Assembly: GCA_964453915.1 (NCBI GenBank)
Contig: CAYVPW010000006.1
Coordinates: 1-44,895, forward strand
DNA: 44,895 nucleotides
From: UBA1259 sp964453915
GTDB lineage: Bacteria; Bacillota; Clostridia; Christensenellales; Borkfalkiaceae
Reading direction: 5' to 3'
A program made the position numbers and the translations under genes. Shown here piece by piece: positions 17,649 through 26,253 of this stretch. The notes under the pieces were generated by a model. That model worked only from the letters and a program-made list of their open reading frames with translations, did not search any database and had not been told where the DNA came from. Numbering within the stretch: the first letter of the stretch is position 1; each line of letters begins with the position of its first letter.

Positions 17649-18851
17649 TTACTTTCCCTCCTTAAACACGTCTTTATCAATCATAGCGCCGCCTTCTATA
17701 ACGGCACCGCTTTTTACGGAAATGTTTCTGCTTAAAACCGCTATCCCCTTTCCGCTAGACTTTTCTTCACCTATCCTAGCATTGTCGCCCACAACCGTGT
17801 TTTCGTCTATAATAGCGTACTCTACAACGGCGTTTTCGCCTATTTCTACGTCTGCCATTATTATACTATTTTTAATCACAGCGCCCTTTTTAACGACAAC
17901 GGAACTTGCCAAAACAGAGTTGTTAACCGTTCCCATAATTTCGCAACCGGACATAATAATACTGTTTTCAGCCTTTGCGCCGTCCCCTAAATAGTGTGGC
18001 GGTGCTAAGGGACTTCTTGATTGAATTTTCCAAGAACTGTCAGTAACGTCGAACTTAGGAGAATCGCCTAATAAATCCATATTTGCTTCGTATAAAGAAT
18101 CTATCGTTCCCACGTCCTTCCAGTAGCCTTCAAAACTGTAAGCCATCATCTTTTCTCCGTTAGAAAGCATTGTGGGAAGAATATCTTTGCCGAAATCGTT
18201 ATGAGAGTTTGGATTTGCAGCGTCTTCTTCTAAATACTTAAACAGTTTTTTAGCACTGAATATGTAAATACCCATAGAAGCAAGCGTTGATTTCGGATTT
18301 TTCGGTTTTTCTTCAAATTCGTAAATAACGCCGTCTTTATCGGTATTCAAAATACCGAATCTAGACGCTTCTTCTTTAGAAACGTTTATCGCCGCTATAG
18401 TACAATCCGCATTATTTAAAACGTGATAGTTTAGCATAGTAGCGTAGTTCATTTTATAAATGTGATCGCCGGAAAGTATTAAAACATAATCCGGATCGAA
18501 CTGTTTCATAAAGTGCATATTTTGATAAATTGCGTTTGCCGTTCCCTTGTACCAATCGGAAGAATGTTTGCCTTGATAAGGCGACAAAATATGTACACCG
18601 CCAAATTCTCTGTCTAAGTCCCAAGGTTGTCCGTTTCCGATATAATCGTTTAGTATAAGGGGTTGATATTGCGTTAAAACACCAACGGTATCTATACCCG
18701 AATTTACACAGTTTGATAACGGGAAATCGATAATCCTATACTTACCGCCAAAAGAAACGGCGGGTTTTGCTATGTTGTTTGTAAGAGCGTAGAGTCTGCT
18801 GCCTTGTCCGCCAGCCAACAACATTGCCACGCATTTTTTCTTCCTAATCAT
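17649..18851 (-). CDS. glgC: Glucose-1-phosphate adenylyltransferase, catalytic subunit
   Basis: Makes ADP-glucose from ATP and glucose-1-phosphate, the committed step of glycogen synthesis. The 400-residue protein has an intact catalytic loop AGGQGSRLYALTNNIAKPA, then FGGKYRIIDFPLSNCVNSG and the sugar-binding stretch FEEKPKNP near residue 187. A beta-helix of hexapeptide repeats covers residues 290-385. AAGGAGAA lies seven bases before the ATG. Together with glgD it encodes the heteromeric enzyme. In characterised Firmicutes pairs GlgD raises activity and allosteric sensitivity is low. Confidence 0.96.
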   Translation of the reverse strand: MIRKKKCVAMLLAGGQGSRLYALTNNIAKPAVSFGGKYRIIDFPLSNCVNSGIDTVGVLTQYQPLILNDYIGNGQPWDLDREFGGVHILSPYQGKHSSDWYKGTANAIYQNMHFMKQFDPDYVLILSGDHIYKMNYATMLNYHVLNNADCTIAAINVSKEEASRFGILNTDKDGVIYEFEEKPKNPKSTLASMGIYIFSAKKLFKYLEEDAANPNSHNDFGKDILPTMLSNGEKMMAYSFEGYWKDVGTIDSLYEANMDLLGDSPKFDVTDSSWKIQSRSPLAPPHYLGDGAKAENSIIMSGCEIMGTVNNSVLASSVVVKKGAVIKNSIIMADVEIGENAVVEYAIIDENTVVGDNARIGEEKSSGKGIAVLSRNISVKSGAVIEGGAMIDKDVFKEGK

Positions 18852-18880
18852 ATATATTCTCCTTAAAAGTTTTCATATTT

Positions 18881-20776
18881 TTAGTCGCACTTAACAAAAT
18901 AAACGGAAGTAAACTTTGGCAAATCAATGCAAATAGACGTCTTTTTGCCGTGAGCGGGCTTTTTAACCGTTCTAAAAGTTTTCCCCTTTAACGTTCCTAA
19001 TCCGCCGAACTTTTTATCGTCCGAATTGAGAATTATTTTATACGTTCCGGAATCTAATCCTAACCTGTATTTTTTATAATCGTTTCCGGAAAAGTTTGAT
19101 ATTACCGCCAAAACGTTTCCTTTTTTATCCATTCTCTCAAAAGAAATAACGTTATTATCTCTTTCGTCCGGAGAAATCCACTTAAACCCGGCCCAAGAAT
19201 CTTCTATCTCGTAAAGAGCGGGGGTACACTTGTATATATTATTCAAAGACTTATTAAATTCTGACAGTTTTTTATGAAGTTCAAACTTAGTCATAAAAAA
19301 CTCTATTCCTTCTTTATAATTCCATTCTTTAAATTGCCCGAATTCACTCCCCATAAACGACAACTTTTTACCGGGGTGAGCAAACATATAAGCCAAAAAT
19401 GCACGTAAAGAAGAGAATTTTACGGTAATTTCTCCCGGCATTTTATCTAATAAAGATTTTTTTCCGTGCACAACCTCATCGTGAGATATGGGCAAAACAA
19501 AATTTTCGCTAAAAGTGTAATACATAGAAAAAGTCATTTTATTATGATTGCCGCTTCTAAAATACGGGTCGCATTGCATATAGGACAAAACGTCGTTCAT
19601 CCAACCCATATTCCACTTAAAATTAAACCCTAATCCGCCAACGTCTACCGGCTTTGTAATCATAGGAAAAGCAGTGCTTTCTTCTGCAATCATAAGTGCA
19701 CACGGAAATTTTGAAAAAACAACCGTATTTAACTTTTTCAAAAACTCTATCGCCTGCAAATCGTAATTTCCGCCGTATTCGTTTGGCTGCCATTCGCCTT
19801 GTTTTTTATCGTAGTCTAAGTACAACATAGAAGCAACGGCATCTACCCTTAAACCGTCTATATGGAACTTTTCAAACATAAAAACCGCATTGGAGATTAA
19901 AAAACTTTGAACTTCGTTTCTTCCCCAATCGAATATTCTCGTTCCCCAAGTTTTATGCTCTTTTCTGTCCCAACGCTGATTTTCGTACGTAGGCGTTCCG
20001 TCAAACTCAAAAAGTCCGTGTTGGTCCTTAGGAAAGTGTGCCGGCACCCAGTCCACGATAACGCCTATGCCCTTTTTATGAAAGCAATCAACTAAGTGCA
20101 TAAAATCTTTTGGAGTGCCAAACCTTGACGTGATTGAATAATACCCCGTCACTTGATATCCCCAAGATCCGTCGAACGGATACTCGCTTACCGGCATAAA
20201 TTCAACGTGGGTATATCCCATATCGAACACGTAATTCACCAACTCGTCCGCAAGTTCTAAATAAGTATAATAACCGCCGTCCTTATGTTTTTTCCACGAA
20301 GCAAGATTAACTTCGTAAATATTCATCGGCTTATCGTAAGGCGTACATTTTTTATTAACGTATTCTCCGTCTTTCCATTCGTACCCTTCTAAATCGTATA
20401 CCTTAGAAGCCGTACCACTAGGCGTTTCCGAATGAAACGCATAGGGGTCTGCCTTTAACACTTTGTTTTTACCGTTTACTACGGCAAACTTATAAGTATC
20501 GTACTCTTTTATATCGGGTATAAAGGTTTCAAAAATACCGCCGTCGCTTATTCTCTCCATAGGATTTGCCCCGTCTTGCCACTGATTAAAATCACCGACA
20601 ACGGAAACGCTATCCGCTTTTGGAGCCCACGTTCTAAAATACACGCCTTTCACCCCGTCTTTTTCAGCAAAGTGCGCACCCATAAAATCGTACGCACTGT
20701 AATTAGTGCCTTGATGGAATAAAAAAATCGGCAATTCGTTTTCTTTCGGCGGTTGTTTTTTGTCTACAGACGTCAT
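18881..20776 (-). CDS. glgB: 1,4-alpha-glucan branching enzyme
   Basis: Cuts alpha-1,4 chains and rejoins them as alpha-1,6 branches (GH13). The 631-residue protein has an N-terminal CBM48 module (VYFRTWAPKADSVSVVGDFNQW, near residues 45-66). The barrel follows with DWVPAHFPKDQ, GLRVDAVASML (nucleophile Asp312), MIAEESTAF (acid/base Glu365) and SHDEVVHGKKSL. The C-terminal beta domain ends at YFVKCD. It has the shorter N-terminus of bacterial type-2 GlgB proteins. It begins ten bases after pgi with AGAGGT as ribosome site. Confidence 0.96.
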   Translation of the reverse strand: MTSVDKKQPPKENELPIFLFHQGTNYSAYDFMGAHFAEKDGVKGVYFRTWAPKADSVSVVGDFNQWQDGANPMERISDGGIFETFIPDIKEYDTYKFAVVNGKNKVLKADPYAFHSETPSGTASKVYDLEGYEWKDGEYVNKKCTPYDKPMNIYEVNLASWKKHKDGGYYTYLELADELVNYVFDMGYTHVEFMPVSEYPFDGSWGYQVTGYYSITSRFGTPKDFMHLVDCFHKKGIGVIVDWVPAHFPKDQHGLFEFDGTPTYENQRWDRKEHKTWGTRIFDWGRNEVQSFLISNAVFMFEKFHIDGLRVDAVASMLYLDYDKKQGEWQPNEYGGNYDLQAIEFLKKLNTVVFSKFPCALMIAEESTAFPMITKPVDVGGLGFNFKWNMGWMNDVLSYMQCDPYFRSGNHNKMTFSMYYTFSENFVLPISHDEVVHGKKSLLDKMPGEITVKFSSLRAFLAYMFAHPGKKLSFMGSEFGQFKEWNYKEGIEFFMTKFELHKKLSEFNKSLNNIYKCTPALYEIEDSWAGFKWISPDERDNNVISFERMDKKGNVLAVISNFSGNDYKKYRLGLDSGTYKIILNSDDKKFGGLGTLKGKTFRTVKKPAHGKKTSICIDLPKFTSVYFVKCD

Positions 20777-20786
20777 CTAATACCTC

Positions 20787-22217
20787 TTAGCAAATGTAAT
20801 CGGGATTCTTCTTGGGAGAATTATCCATTTCTTCTTTAGTTTTTTCGTATCCTTTCTTTCCAAATAATGCGTAAGTAGCGTTTTTACCTCCCTCTACACC
20901 GGGTTGGTTAAACGTGTCTATATTAAGCATAGCACCGGTAAATGCAGTTTCCATTTCAAACATATACAACAATTCACCTATTGTAAATGCGTTTACTTCG
21001 GGTAAGGTAATAGTATAGTTTAATCTGTGTGCAGTGGTAAGTGCATATTCGGTTGCCTTTCTTTCTGCTGTAATCAATTCGTTCATCGTGTGGCCACAAA
21101 GGAAATTAACGTCCGGAATATTTTCGCATCCATTGCTTATATCAACGGTTGCACGATAATTTTCTACCGCTATAAGAGTTATTACCTTATCAAAAGGTCC
21201 TTCTCTATACAATTGAACTTGAGAGTGTTGATCGGTGACACCTAAAGATTTAACGGGGGTTTGACCAACGTAAACCAAATTTCCTTCATTATCAACGGAT
21301 TTACCAAGGCTTTCTCCCCAAAGTTGGCAGTACCAATCAGCAATATACTTTAAGCTGTCTGCATAAGGCATCATAACGGAAATGTTTTTGCCTTTGTTCA
21401 TTGCCATATATTCTAACGCCGCAGAAATTAAAGCGGGGTTCTTTTTATAGTCTTTGTTTTTACAAATCTTATCCATATAAGCAGCACCTGCAAGCATTGC
21501 TTTTATATCAATACCAACAACGGCAGCAGGCAAAAGTCCTACGGGGCATAGTTCGGAAAATCTTCCGCCTACACCGTCCGGAATATAGAAGGTTTTAAGA
21601 CCTTCTTCCTTTACGATTTTTATAAGATTTCCCTTGTTAGCGGAAGTGGTAGCAATCATATGCTCGCTTGCCTTATCGCCGTACTTTTCTTTTAAAATGT
21701 TCATAATGATAAGGTATTGTGCCATTGTTTCGCTTGTTGCGCCGCTTTTTGTCACAACGTTAAACACGGTTTTATCTAAATCTAAAACGCTTAATAACGC
21801 CGCCATTCTTTCGGGATCAACGTTATCTTCTACGTAAAGTTTTGGGAACTTTCTTTTTGATTTAGGAAGTTCGTTATGTCTTAAATGGCAAAGTGCTTGA
21901 AAAACCGCTATAGGACCAAGCGCAGAACCGCCTATACCTAAAACAACGAAATTATCGAATTTTTTCTTTATATCTTTTGCCGTAGCGATTATATCGTTTA
22001 CAATTTCCGTTTGATTATAAGGAAGTTCCGTCCAACCCATCATTCCCTTTCCGCGATTTTCCATAACGGTTGCGTACGCGGAAGCAAAAACCTTTTTGTT
22101 ATCAGCAAAATCTTTTTGAGTAAAACCTTGCTCTTCCCCAACGTAATCAGCCATCATATTGTTATAATCGATTTTTAACGCCATATCAGCGCGCCATTTA
22201 CTGTTTTTGTAGTTCAT
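20787..22217 (-). CDS. pgi: Glucose-6-phosphate isomerase
   Basis: Interconverts glucose-6-phosphate and fructose-6-phosphate. The 476-residue protein has the SIS folds: VLGIGGSALGP near residues 92-102, VTKSGATSET (phosphate loop) near 155-164, GVGGRFSE near 213-220, and a C-terminal glutamine/lysine segment with NQPGVEGGK and YALFGKKG. As first gene of the glycogen operon it links gluconeogenic fructose-6-phosphate to storage. The start at 22217 has AGGAG about 11 bases upstream. A methionine 11 codons inside (22184) is a possible alternative without a clear ribosome site. Its own consensus promoter is at 22279-22307. Confidence 0.96.
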   Translation of the reverse strand: MNYKNSKWRADMALKIDYNNMMADYVGEEQGFTQKDFADNKKVFASAYATVMENRGKGMMGWTELPYNQTEIVNDIIATAKDIKKKFDNFVVLGIGGSALGPIAVFQALCHLRHNELPKSKRKFPKLYVEDNVDPERMAALLSVLDLDKTVFNVVTKSGATSETMAQYLIIMNILKEKYGDKASEHMIATTSANKGNLIKIVKEEGLKTFYIPDGVGGRFSELCPVGLLPAAVVGIDIKAMLAGAAYMDKICKNKDYKKNPALISAALEYMAMNKGKNISVMMPYADSLKYIADWYCQLWGESLGKSVDNEGNLVYVGQTPVKSLGVTDQHSQVQLYREGPFDKVITLIAVENYRATVDISNGCENIPDVNFLCGHTMNELITAERKATEYALTTAHRLNYTITLPEVNAFTIGELLYMFEMETAFTGAMLNIDTFNQPGVEGGKNATYALFGKKGYEKTKEEMDNSPKKNPDYIC

Positions 22218-22278
22218 AATTCGTCAATCTCCTAATTAAGTCTTTTTTACAAATTTTTTTGTTTTTATTATATATGAT

Positions 22279-22307
22279 ATAATAAAACATATCAACCGAA
22301 TTGTCAA
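22279..22307 (-). promoter_or_regulatory. Promoter of the pgi-glg operon
   Basis: On the minus strand TTGACA (22307-22302) and TATTAT (22284-22279) are separated by 17 bases. No other strong promoter is evident to me between here and acpP, so it probably drives the whole seven-gene unit. Confidence 0.78.
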
Positions 22308-22369
22308 TATCGATTTAACTTTTTTTACAATTTTTACCATTAAATTTTACATAGAAGATAAATTTTTTC

Positions 22370-22403
22370 AAAAACAAAAAGCAGGCTGTTAAATTTAGCC
22401 TGC
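22370..22403 (-). terminator. Terminator after valS
   Basis: GCAGGCT and AGCCTGC form a 7-bp stem around a 9-base loop. On the minus strand TTTTTGTTTTTG follows directly. Confidence 0.88.
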
Positions 22404-22418
22404 CTTTGTTAAAATTTA

Positions 22419-25046
22419 TCAACCTTTAAGGTCTTGTATCTGCTTTTTAAGTTTATCTCTCATATCGATATACTTATTAAGTTTATCTCTCTCTGCATCT
22501 ACTAAGGATTTCGGTGCTTTTTCTAAAAAGCCGTTATTAGAAAGTTTTCCGCTTGCTCTCTTTACTTCGTTTTCAATGTTTGCAAGTTCTTTAGAAAGCC
22601 TTTCTATTTCTTTTTCCATATCCACAAGTTCGCCAAGCGGAATAAACAATTCCGCACCGTCTATTACTTGAGAAACGGTTTTTTCGGTAAGTTCGGATTT
22701 GTCTGAAATAAACTCTATCTTATCTACTCCCGCCAGTTTCATAATATACGCTTTTCCGTTCTTTATCGGTTTTTGATTTTCCGTTTTAACGAAAAGACCT
22801 ACTTTTTTAGAGGGAGCGGCATTTGTTTTTGCCTTTATGTTTCTTATAGATTTAATTATTTCCTTTATAGGCTCTATCTCTCTTACGCTAGCGCTAAAAT
22901 TGAGCTTTGAATTATACCTCGGGAATTCCGCAAGCATTAAAGGTCCTTTTGCGTTTGGAATACTCTTATAAATCTTTTCCGTAATAAACGGTATAAAAGG
23001 ATGTAAAAGTTTAAGAGTTTCACCCAAAACGTAAACTAGCACGCTAAGCGTATAATCTCTCTTTTGCTCGTCCTCTCCGTATAAAACTGGTTTTGTAAGT
23101 TCTATATACCAGTCGCAGAAATCGTTCCAAACAAAATCGTACAAATTAGAAAGCGCAACGCCCATTTCGTACTTGCCCATATTTATGGTCACTTCTTTTA
23201 CGGTTTTGTTTAATCTTGTGATAATCCACTTATCGGCTGAATTTAACTTACAATCTTTAATATCGTAAATCTTTTTACCTTCCGTATTTAGCAAAACGAA
23301 CCTAGAAGCGTTCCATACCTTGTTCATAAAGTTTCTTGCGCCTTCTAGTTTTTCATCGGAAAATCTCATATCACTTCCCGCAGCAACGCCGTTTATAAGC
23401 GAAAATCTGAGAGTATCCGCACCGTATTTTGCGATAATTTCCGTCGGATCTATACCGTTGCCCAAGGATTTACTCATTTTTCTACCTTGAGCATCTCTAA
23501 CAAGTCCGTGTATCAAAACGTCCTTAAACGGTATGCGTTTCATATGCTCTAATCCCGAGAAAACCATTCTTGCAACCCAGAAAAAGATTATATCGTATCC
23601 CGTCACTAAAACGTCCGTAGGATAAAAATACTTTAAGTCTTCCGTCATATCGGGATATCCCAACGTAGAGAAAGGCCAAAGTGCAGAAGAAAACCAAGTA
23701 TCCAAAACGTCTTCGTCTTGCTTTATATGCGTTCCGCCGCATTTGGGGCATACTTTCACGTCTTCTTTACTGATGGTCATTTCACCGCAATCTTGACAAT
23801 AGTATGCAGGAATTCTGTGTCCCCACCAAAGTTGACGGGAAATACACCAATCCTTTACGTTTTCCATCCAGTTAAAGTATATTTTAGAGAACCTTTCAGG
23901 CGTAAATCTTACGCTCTTTTTTCTCACTACGTCTATAGCGGGCCTTGCCAAAGGTTCCATTTTAACAAACCATTGTTTAGAAACAATCGGTTCAACCGTA
24001 TGATTGCAACGATAGCAATGCCCAACGTTATGATGAAGCGGTTCTATCTTATCCAAAACGCCCAAAGATTTTAATTCTTCCACAACCTTTTCACGGCACT
24101 CTAAAGAATCCATACCGTTATAATTTCCGGCATTTTCGTTCATAGTTCCGTCGTCGTTTATTACCCTAATAACCTCCAAACCGTGGCGAAGCCCCACTTC
24201 AAAGTCGTTGGGGTCGTGCGCGGGGGTGATTTTTACGGCACCGGTACCGAATTCAAGTTCAACGTATTCGTCCGCAATTATCGGAATTTCTTTATTAACG
24301 ATAGGCAAAATCAAGGTTTTACCTATAATATCTTTATATCTTTCGTCCTTAGGATTAACCGCAACGGCTGTATCTCCAAACATAGTTTCCGGACGCGAAG
24401 TAGCAACCGTTAAAAATCCGCTACCGTCTTTAAGCGGATATTTTACGTGCCACAAATGGCTGTCTTCTTCCACGTATTCTACTTCCGCATCGGATAAAGC
24501 GGTTTTACACTCAGGACACCAGTTTATAATTCTGTCTCCGCGATAGATAAGCCCTTTTTCGTATAAATTTACAAAAACTTCTTTAACCGCGCGGGAACAC
24601 CTTTCGTCCATAGTGAACGCAAGTCTAGACCAATCGCAAGAAGAACCCAACAATTTTAGTTGTTCTACTATTCTTCCACCGTACTTTTCTTTCCATGCCC
24701 AAGCGGCTTCTAAAAAGCCTTCTCTACCCACGTCTTTTTTAGTAAGACCTTTGCTTTTTAATTGTTCTACTATTTTAACTTCCGTGGCAATGGATGCGTG
24801 ATCGGTTCCGGGAAGCCACAAAGCACTGTATCCCTGCATTCTCTTAAATCTAATTAAGGTGTCTTGCAAGGTTTCGTCTAAAGCGTGCCCCATATGAAGT
24901 TGCCCCGTAATATTAGGCGGGGGTATAACTATGGTAAACGGAAGTTTTTCGGGATCTACTTTTGCCTTAAAATAGCCGTTCTCTTCCCATTCTTTGTAAA
25001 TTTCGTTTTCAAACTCACTAGGGTTATAAGTTTTTGCCATATCCAT
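22419..25046 (-). CDS. valS: Valyl-tRNA synthetase
   Basis: Charges tRNA-Val. The class I enzyme is 875 residues from the chosen start, with PPPNITGQLHMGHA (HIGH box HMGH), the CP1 editing domain (TSRPETMFGDTAVAVNP), zinc-type CPECK and CPKCGG clusters, the KMSKS loop (RKMSKSLGNGIDP), and a C-terminal coiled-coil arm near residues 805-875. The start is placed at 25046 (M-D-M-A-K) because AAGGAGAA at 25062-25055 is eight bases upstream. A reading from 25088 would put the ribosome site inside the gene. The stop is TGA with an in-frame TAA directly after it. It is a single-gene transcript with a consensus promoter and a terminator. Confidence 0.97.
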   Translation of the reverse strand: MDMAKTYNPSEFENEIYKEWEENGYFKAKVDPEKLPFTIVIPPPNITGQLHMGHALDETLQDTLIRFKRMQGYSALWLPGTDHASIATEVKIVEQLKSKGLTKKDVGREGFLEAAWAWKEKYGGRIVEQLKLLGSSCDWSRLAFTMDERCSRAVKEVFVNLYEKGLIYRGDRIINWCPECKTALSDAEVEYVEEDSHLWHVKYPLKDGSGFLTVATSRPETMFGDTAVAVNPKDERYKDIIGKTLILPIVNKEIPIIADEYVELEFGTGAVKITPAHDPNDFEVGLRHGLEVIRVINDDGTMNENAGNYNGMDSLECREKVVEELKSLGVLDKIEPLHHNVGHCYRCNHTVEPIVSKQWFVKMEPLARPAIDVVRKKSVRFTPERFSKIYFNWMENVKDWCISRQLWWGHRIPAYYCQDCGEMTISKEDVKVCPKCGGTHIKQDEDVLDTWFSSALWPFSTLGYPDMTEDLKYFYPTDVLVTGYDIIFFWVARMVFSGLEHMKRIPFKDVLIHGLVRDAQGRKMSKSLGNGIDPTEIIAKYGADTLRFSLINGVAAGSDMRFSDEKLEGARNFMNKVWNASRFVLLNTEGKKIYDIKDCKLNSADKWIITRLNKTVKEVTINMGKYEMGVALSNLYDFVWNDFCDWYIELTKPVLYGEDEQKRDYTLSVLVYVLGETLKLLHPFIPFITEKIYKSIPNAKGPLMLAEFPRYNSKLNFSASVREIEPIKEIIKSIRNIKAKTNAAPSKKVGLFVKTENQKPIKNGKAYIMKLAGVDKIEFISDKSELTEKTVSQVIDGAELFIPLGELVDMEKEIERLSKELANIENEVKRASGKLSNNGFLEKAPKSLVDAERDKLNKYIDMRDKLKKQIQDLKG

Positions 25047-25091
25047 TTGGCATATTCTCCTTAAGAATATTCTACTTTTGCATTGCATATC

Positions 25092-25120
25092 ATTATACTT
25101 TAAATTATCGATATTGTCAA
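25092..25120 (-). promoter_or_regulatory. Promoter of valS
   Basis: On the minus strand TTGACA (25120-25115) and TATAAT (25097-25092) are 17 bases apart, a perfect consensus. The leader is only about 40 bases, too short for a T-box. Confidence 0.88.
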
Positions 25121-25143
25121 ACGTAATTAGAAAAACATATTAT
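25114..25143 (+). promoter_or_regulatory. Probable promoter of the ABC importer operon
   Basis: TTGTCA (25114-25119) and TATTAT (25138-25143) are 18 bases apart, each matching 5 of 6 consensus bases. Its -35 box overlaps the valS -35 box on the other strand, so polymerase can probably occupy only one promoter at a time. Confidence 0.5.
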
Positions 25144-25162
25144 GAAATATCGAGAGTAAAGC

Positions 25163-25222
25163 AAGTATTGATTTTTAGCCCGTTTTTTAGGAAAAATTTA
25201 CAGCAAAACTCTTGAAATACTT
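25163..25222 (+). other. Possible structured leader of the ABC importer operon
   Basis: AAGTATT (25163-25169) can pair with AATACTT (25216-25222), and inside it ATTTTT (25171-25176) can pair with AAAAAT (25192-25197). The outer arm ends a few bases before GGAG at 25229-25232. No known riboswitch consensus (such as TPP) was recognised. AT-rich pairing could be chance. Confidence 0.25.
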
Positions 25223-25239
25223 ATTTTTCGGAGAAATTT

Positions 25240-26226
25240 ATGAAAAAAATTTTAACCGTTATAATAGCCGTTCTTATAACCATTCTGCCACTTTCGGCTT
25301 GTAAAAACGACGGTGATAAAACAACTATAGAACTAAACGAAGTGACTCACTCCGTTTTTTATGCGCCGCTGTATCTCGCCATAGAAAACGGCTATTTTAA
25401 AGAAGAAGGTTTAACCGTAAATTTAACTAACGGCGGCGGTGCGGATAACTCTATGACTGCCGTCCTTTCTAAAACTGCAGATATAGGACTCATGGGACCG
25501 GAAACGGTTATATACGTTAAAAACCAAGGCAAAACGGACGCCCCGAAAGTTTTTGGGCAACTAACACAAAAAGACGGTGCTTTTTTAGTTTCTAGAAACC
25601 CCGAACCGGACTTTCAATGGGCTAACCTTAAAGGCAAAGAAATTTTAGCCGGCAGAAAAGGCGGCGTTCCCGCAATGTCTTTTGAGTTCGTACTAAAAGA
25701 GTTGGGTTTTGCCGAAACGGAATATAACCTTAATTACGACGTACAATTTAACCTTATGACAAGTGCTTTTTTATCAGGGGTTGCGGATTATTGCACTGTT
25801 TTTGAGCCAACAGCTTCTGAATACGCTGCCGAAGGCAAATGGCACGTTGTAGCAAGCGTAGGCGTTCAAAGCGGAGAAATCCCCTACACTTCTTTTATCG
25901 CACTTGAAAGTTTTTTGAAAAACAACCCGGCAACGGTTAAAAAGTTTTTATCGGCGATAAAAAAAGCACACGAATTTATTAATACGCATACGGAACTTGA
26001 AGTTGCGCAAAGCATAGTAAAACAATTCCCCTCCACCACGATAAAATCGATTGAAACTTCTATTAAAAACTATAAAAACATAGACGCTTGGAAAAAGGAT
26101 TTACAAGCGACGGAAAGCAGCTTTAACAGACTTCAAACAATAATGAAATCTGCGGGAGAATTATCTAAAAACGTTGATTTTAACGACTTGGTAGACAACA
26201 GTTTTGCCAAAGAAGTTTTCAATTAA
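25240..26226 (+). CDS. ABC importer substrate-binding lipoprotein (NMT1/SsuA/ThiY-like)
   Basis: A 328-residue extracytoplasmic binding protein. The lipoprotein signal ends at the lipobox LSAC, with Cys21 the expected lipidated residue. The mature part begins with the family segment FYAPLYLAIENGYFKEEGLTVNL and TADIGLMGPETVIY. This is the nitrate/sulfonate/thiamine-precursor binding family (two-domain periplasmic fold). The ligand cannot be decided: an aliphatic sulfonate, a pyrimidine precursor of thiamine, or another small anion are all seen. It is first of three genes with ATPase and permease, preceded by CGGAG at good spacing. Confidence 0.88.
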   Translation: MKKILTVIIAVLITILPLSACKNDGDKTTIELNEVTHSVFYAPLYLAIENGYFKEEGLTVNLTNGGGADNSMTAVLSKTADIGLMGPETVIYVKNQGKTDAPKVFGQLTQKDGAFLVSRNPEPDFQWANLKGKEILAGRKGGVPAMSFEFVLKELGFAETEYNLNYDVQFNLMTSAFLSGVADYCTVFEPTASEYAAEGKWHVVASVGVQSGEIPYTSFIALESFLKNNPATVKKFLSAIKKAHEFINTHTELEVAQSIVKQFPSTTIKSIETSIKNYKNIDAWKKDLQATESSFNRLQTIMKSAGELSKNVDFNDLVDNSFAKEVFN

Positions 26227-26253
26227 AAACTATTTACCACGGCGGATAAAATA

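Noticed and set aside
16656..17735. Plus-strand open readings of 66-90 residues opposite glgD and glgC
   Set aside because: They are shadows of the real genes: no ribosome sites, phenylalanine- and cysteine-rich translations and no family resemblance.
16529..18851. glgC and glgD as one gene broken by a frameshift
   Set aside because: Both are full-length pyrophosphorylase-fold proteins with separate ribosome sites. A GlgC/GlgD pair is normal in Firmicutes.
22419..22424. TGA recoding at the valS end
   Set aside because: The next in-frame codon is TAA, so reading through would add a single residue. TGG serves for tryptophan everywhere.
25047..25088. Longer valS start adding 14 residues
   Set aside because: The reading begins within the promoter region and would place AAGGAGAA inside the gene. 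The start at 25046 has ideal ribosome spacing and fits the family.
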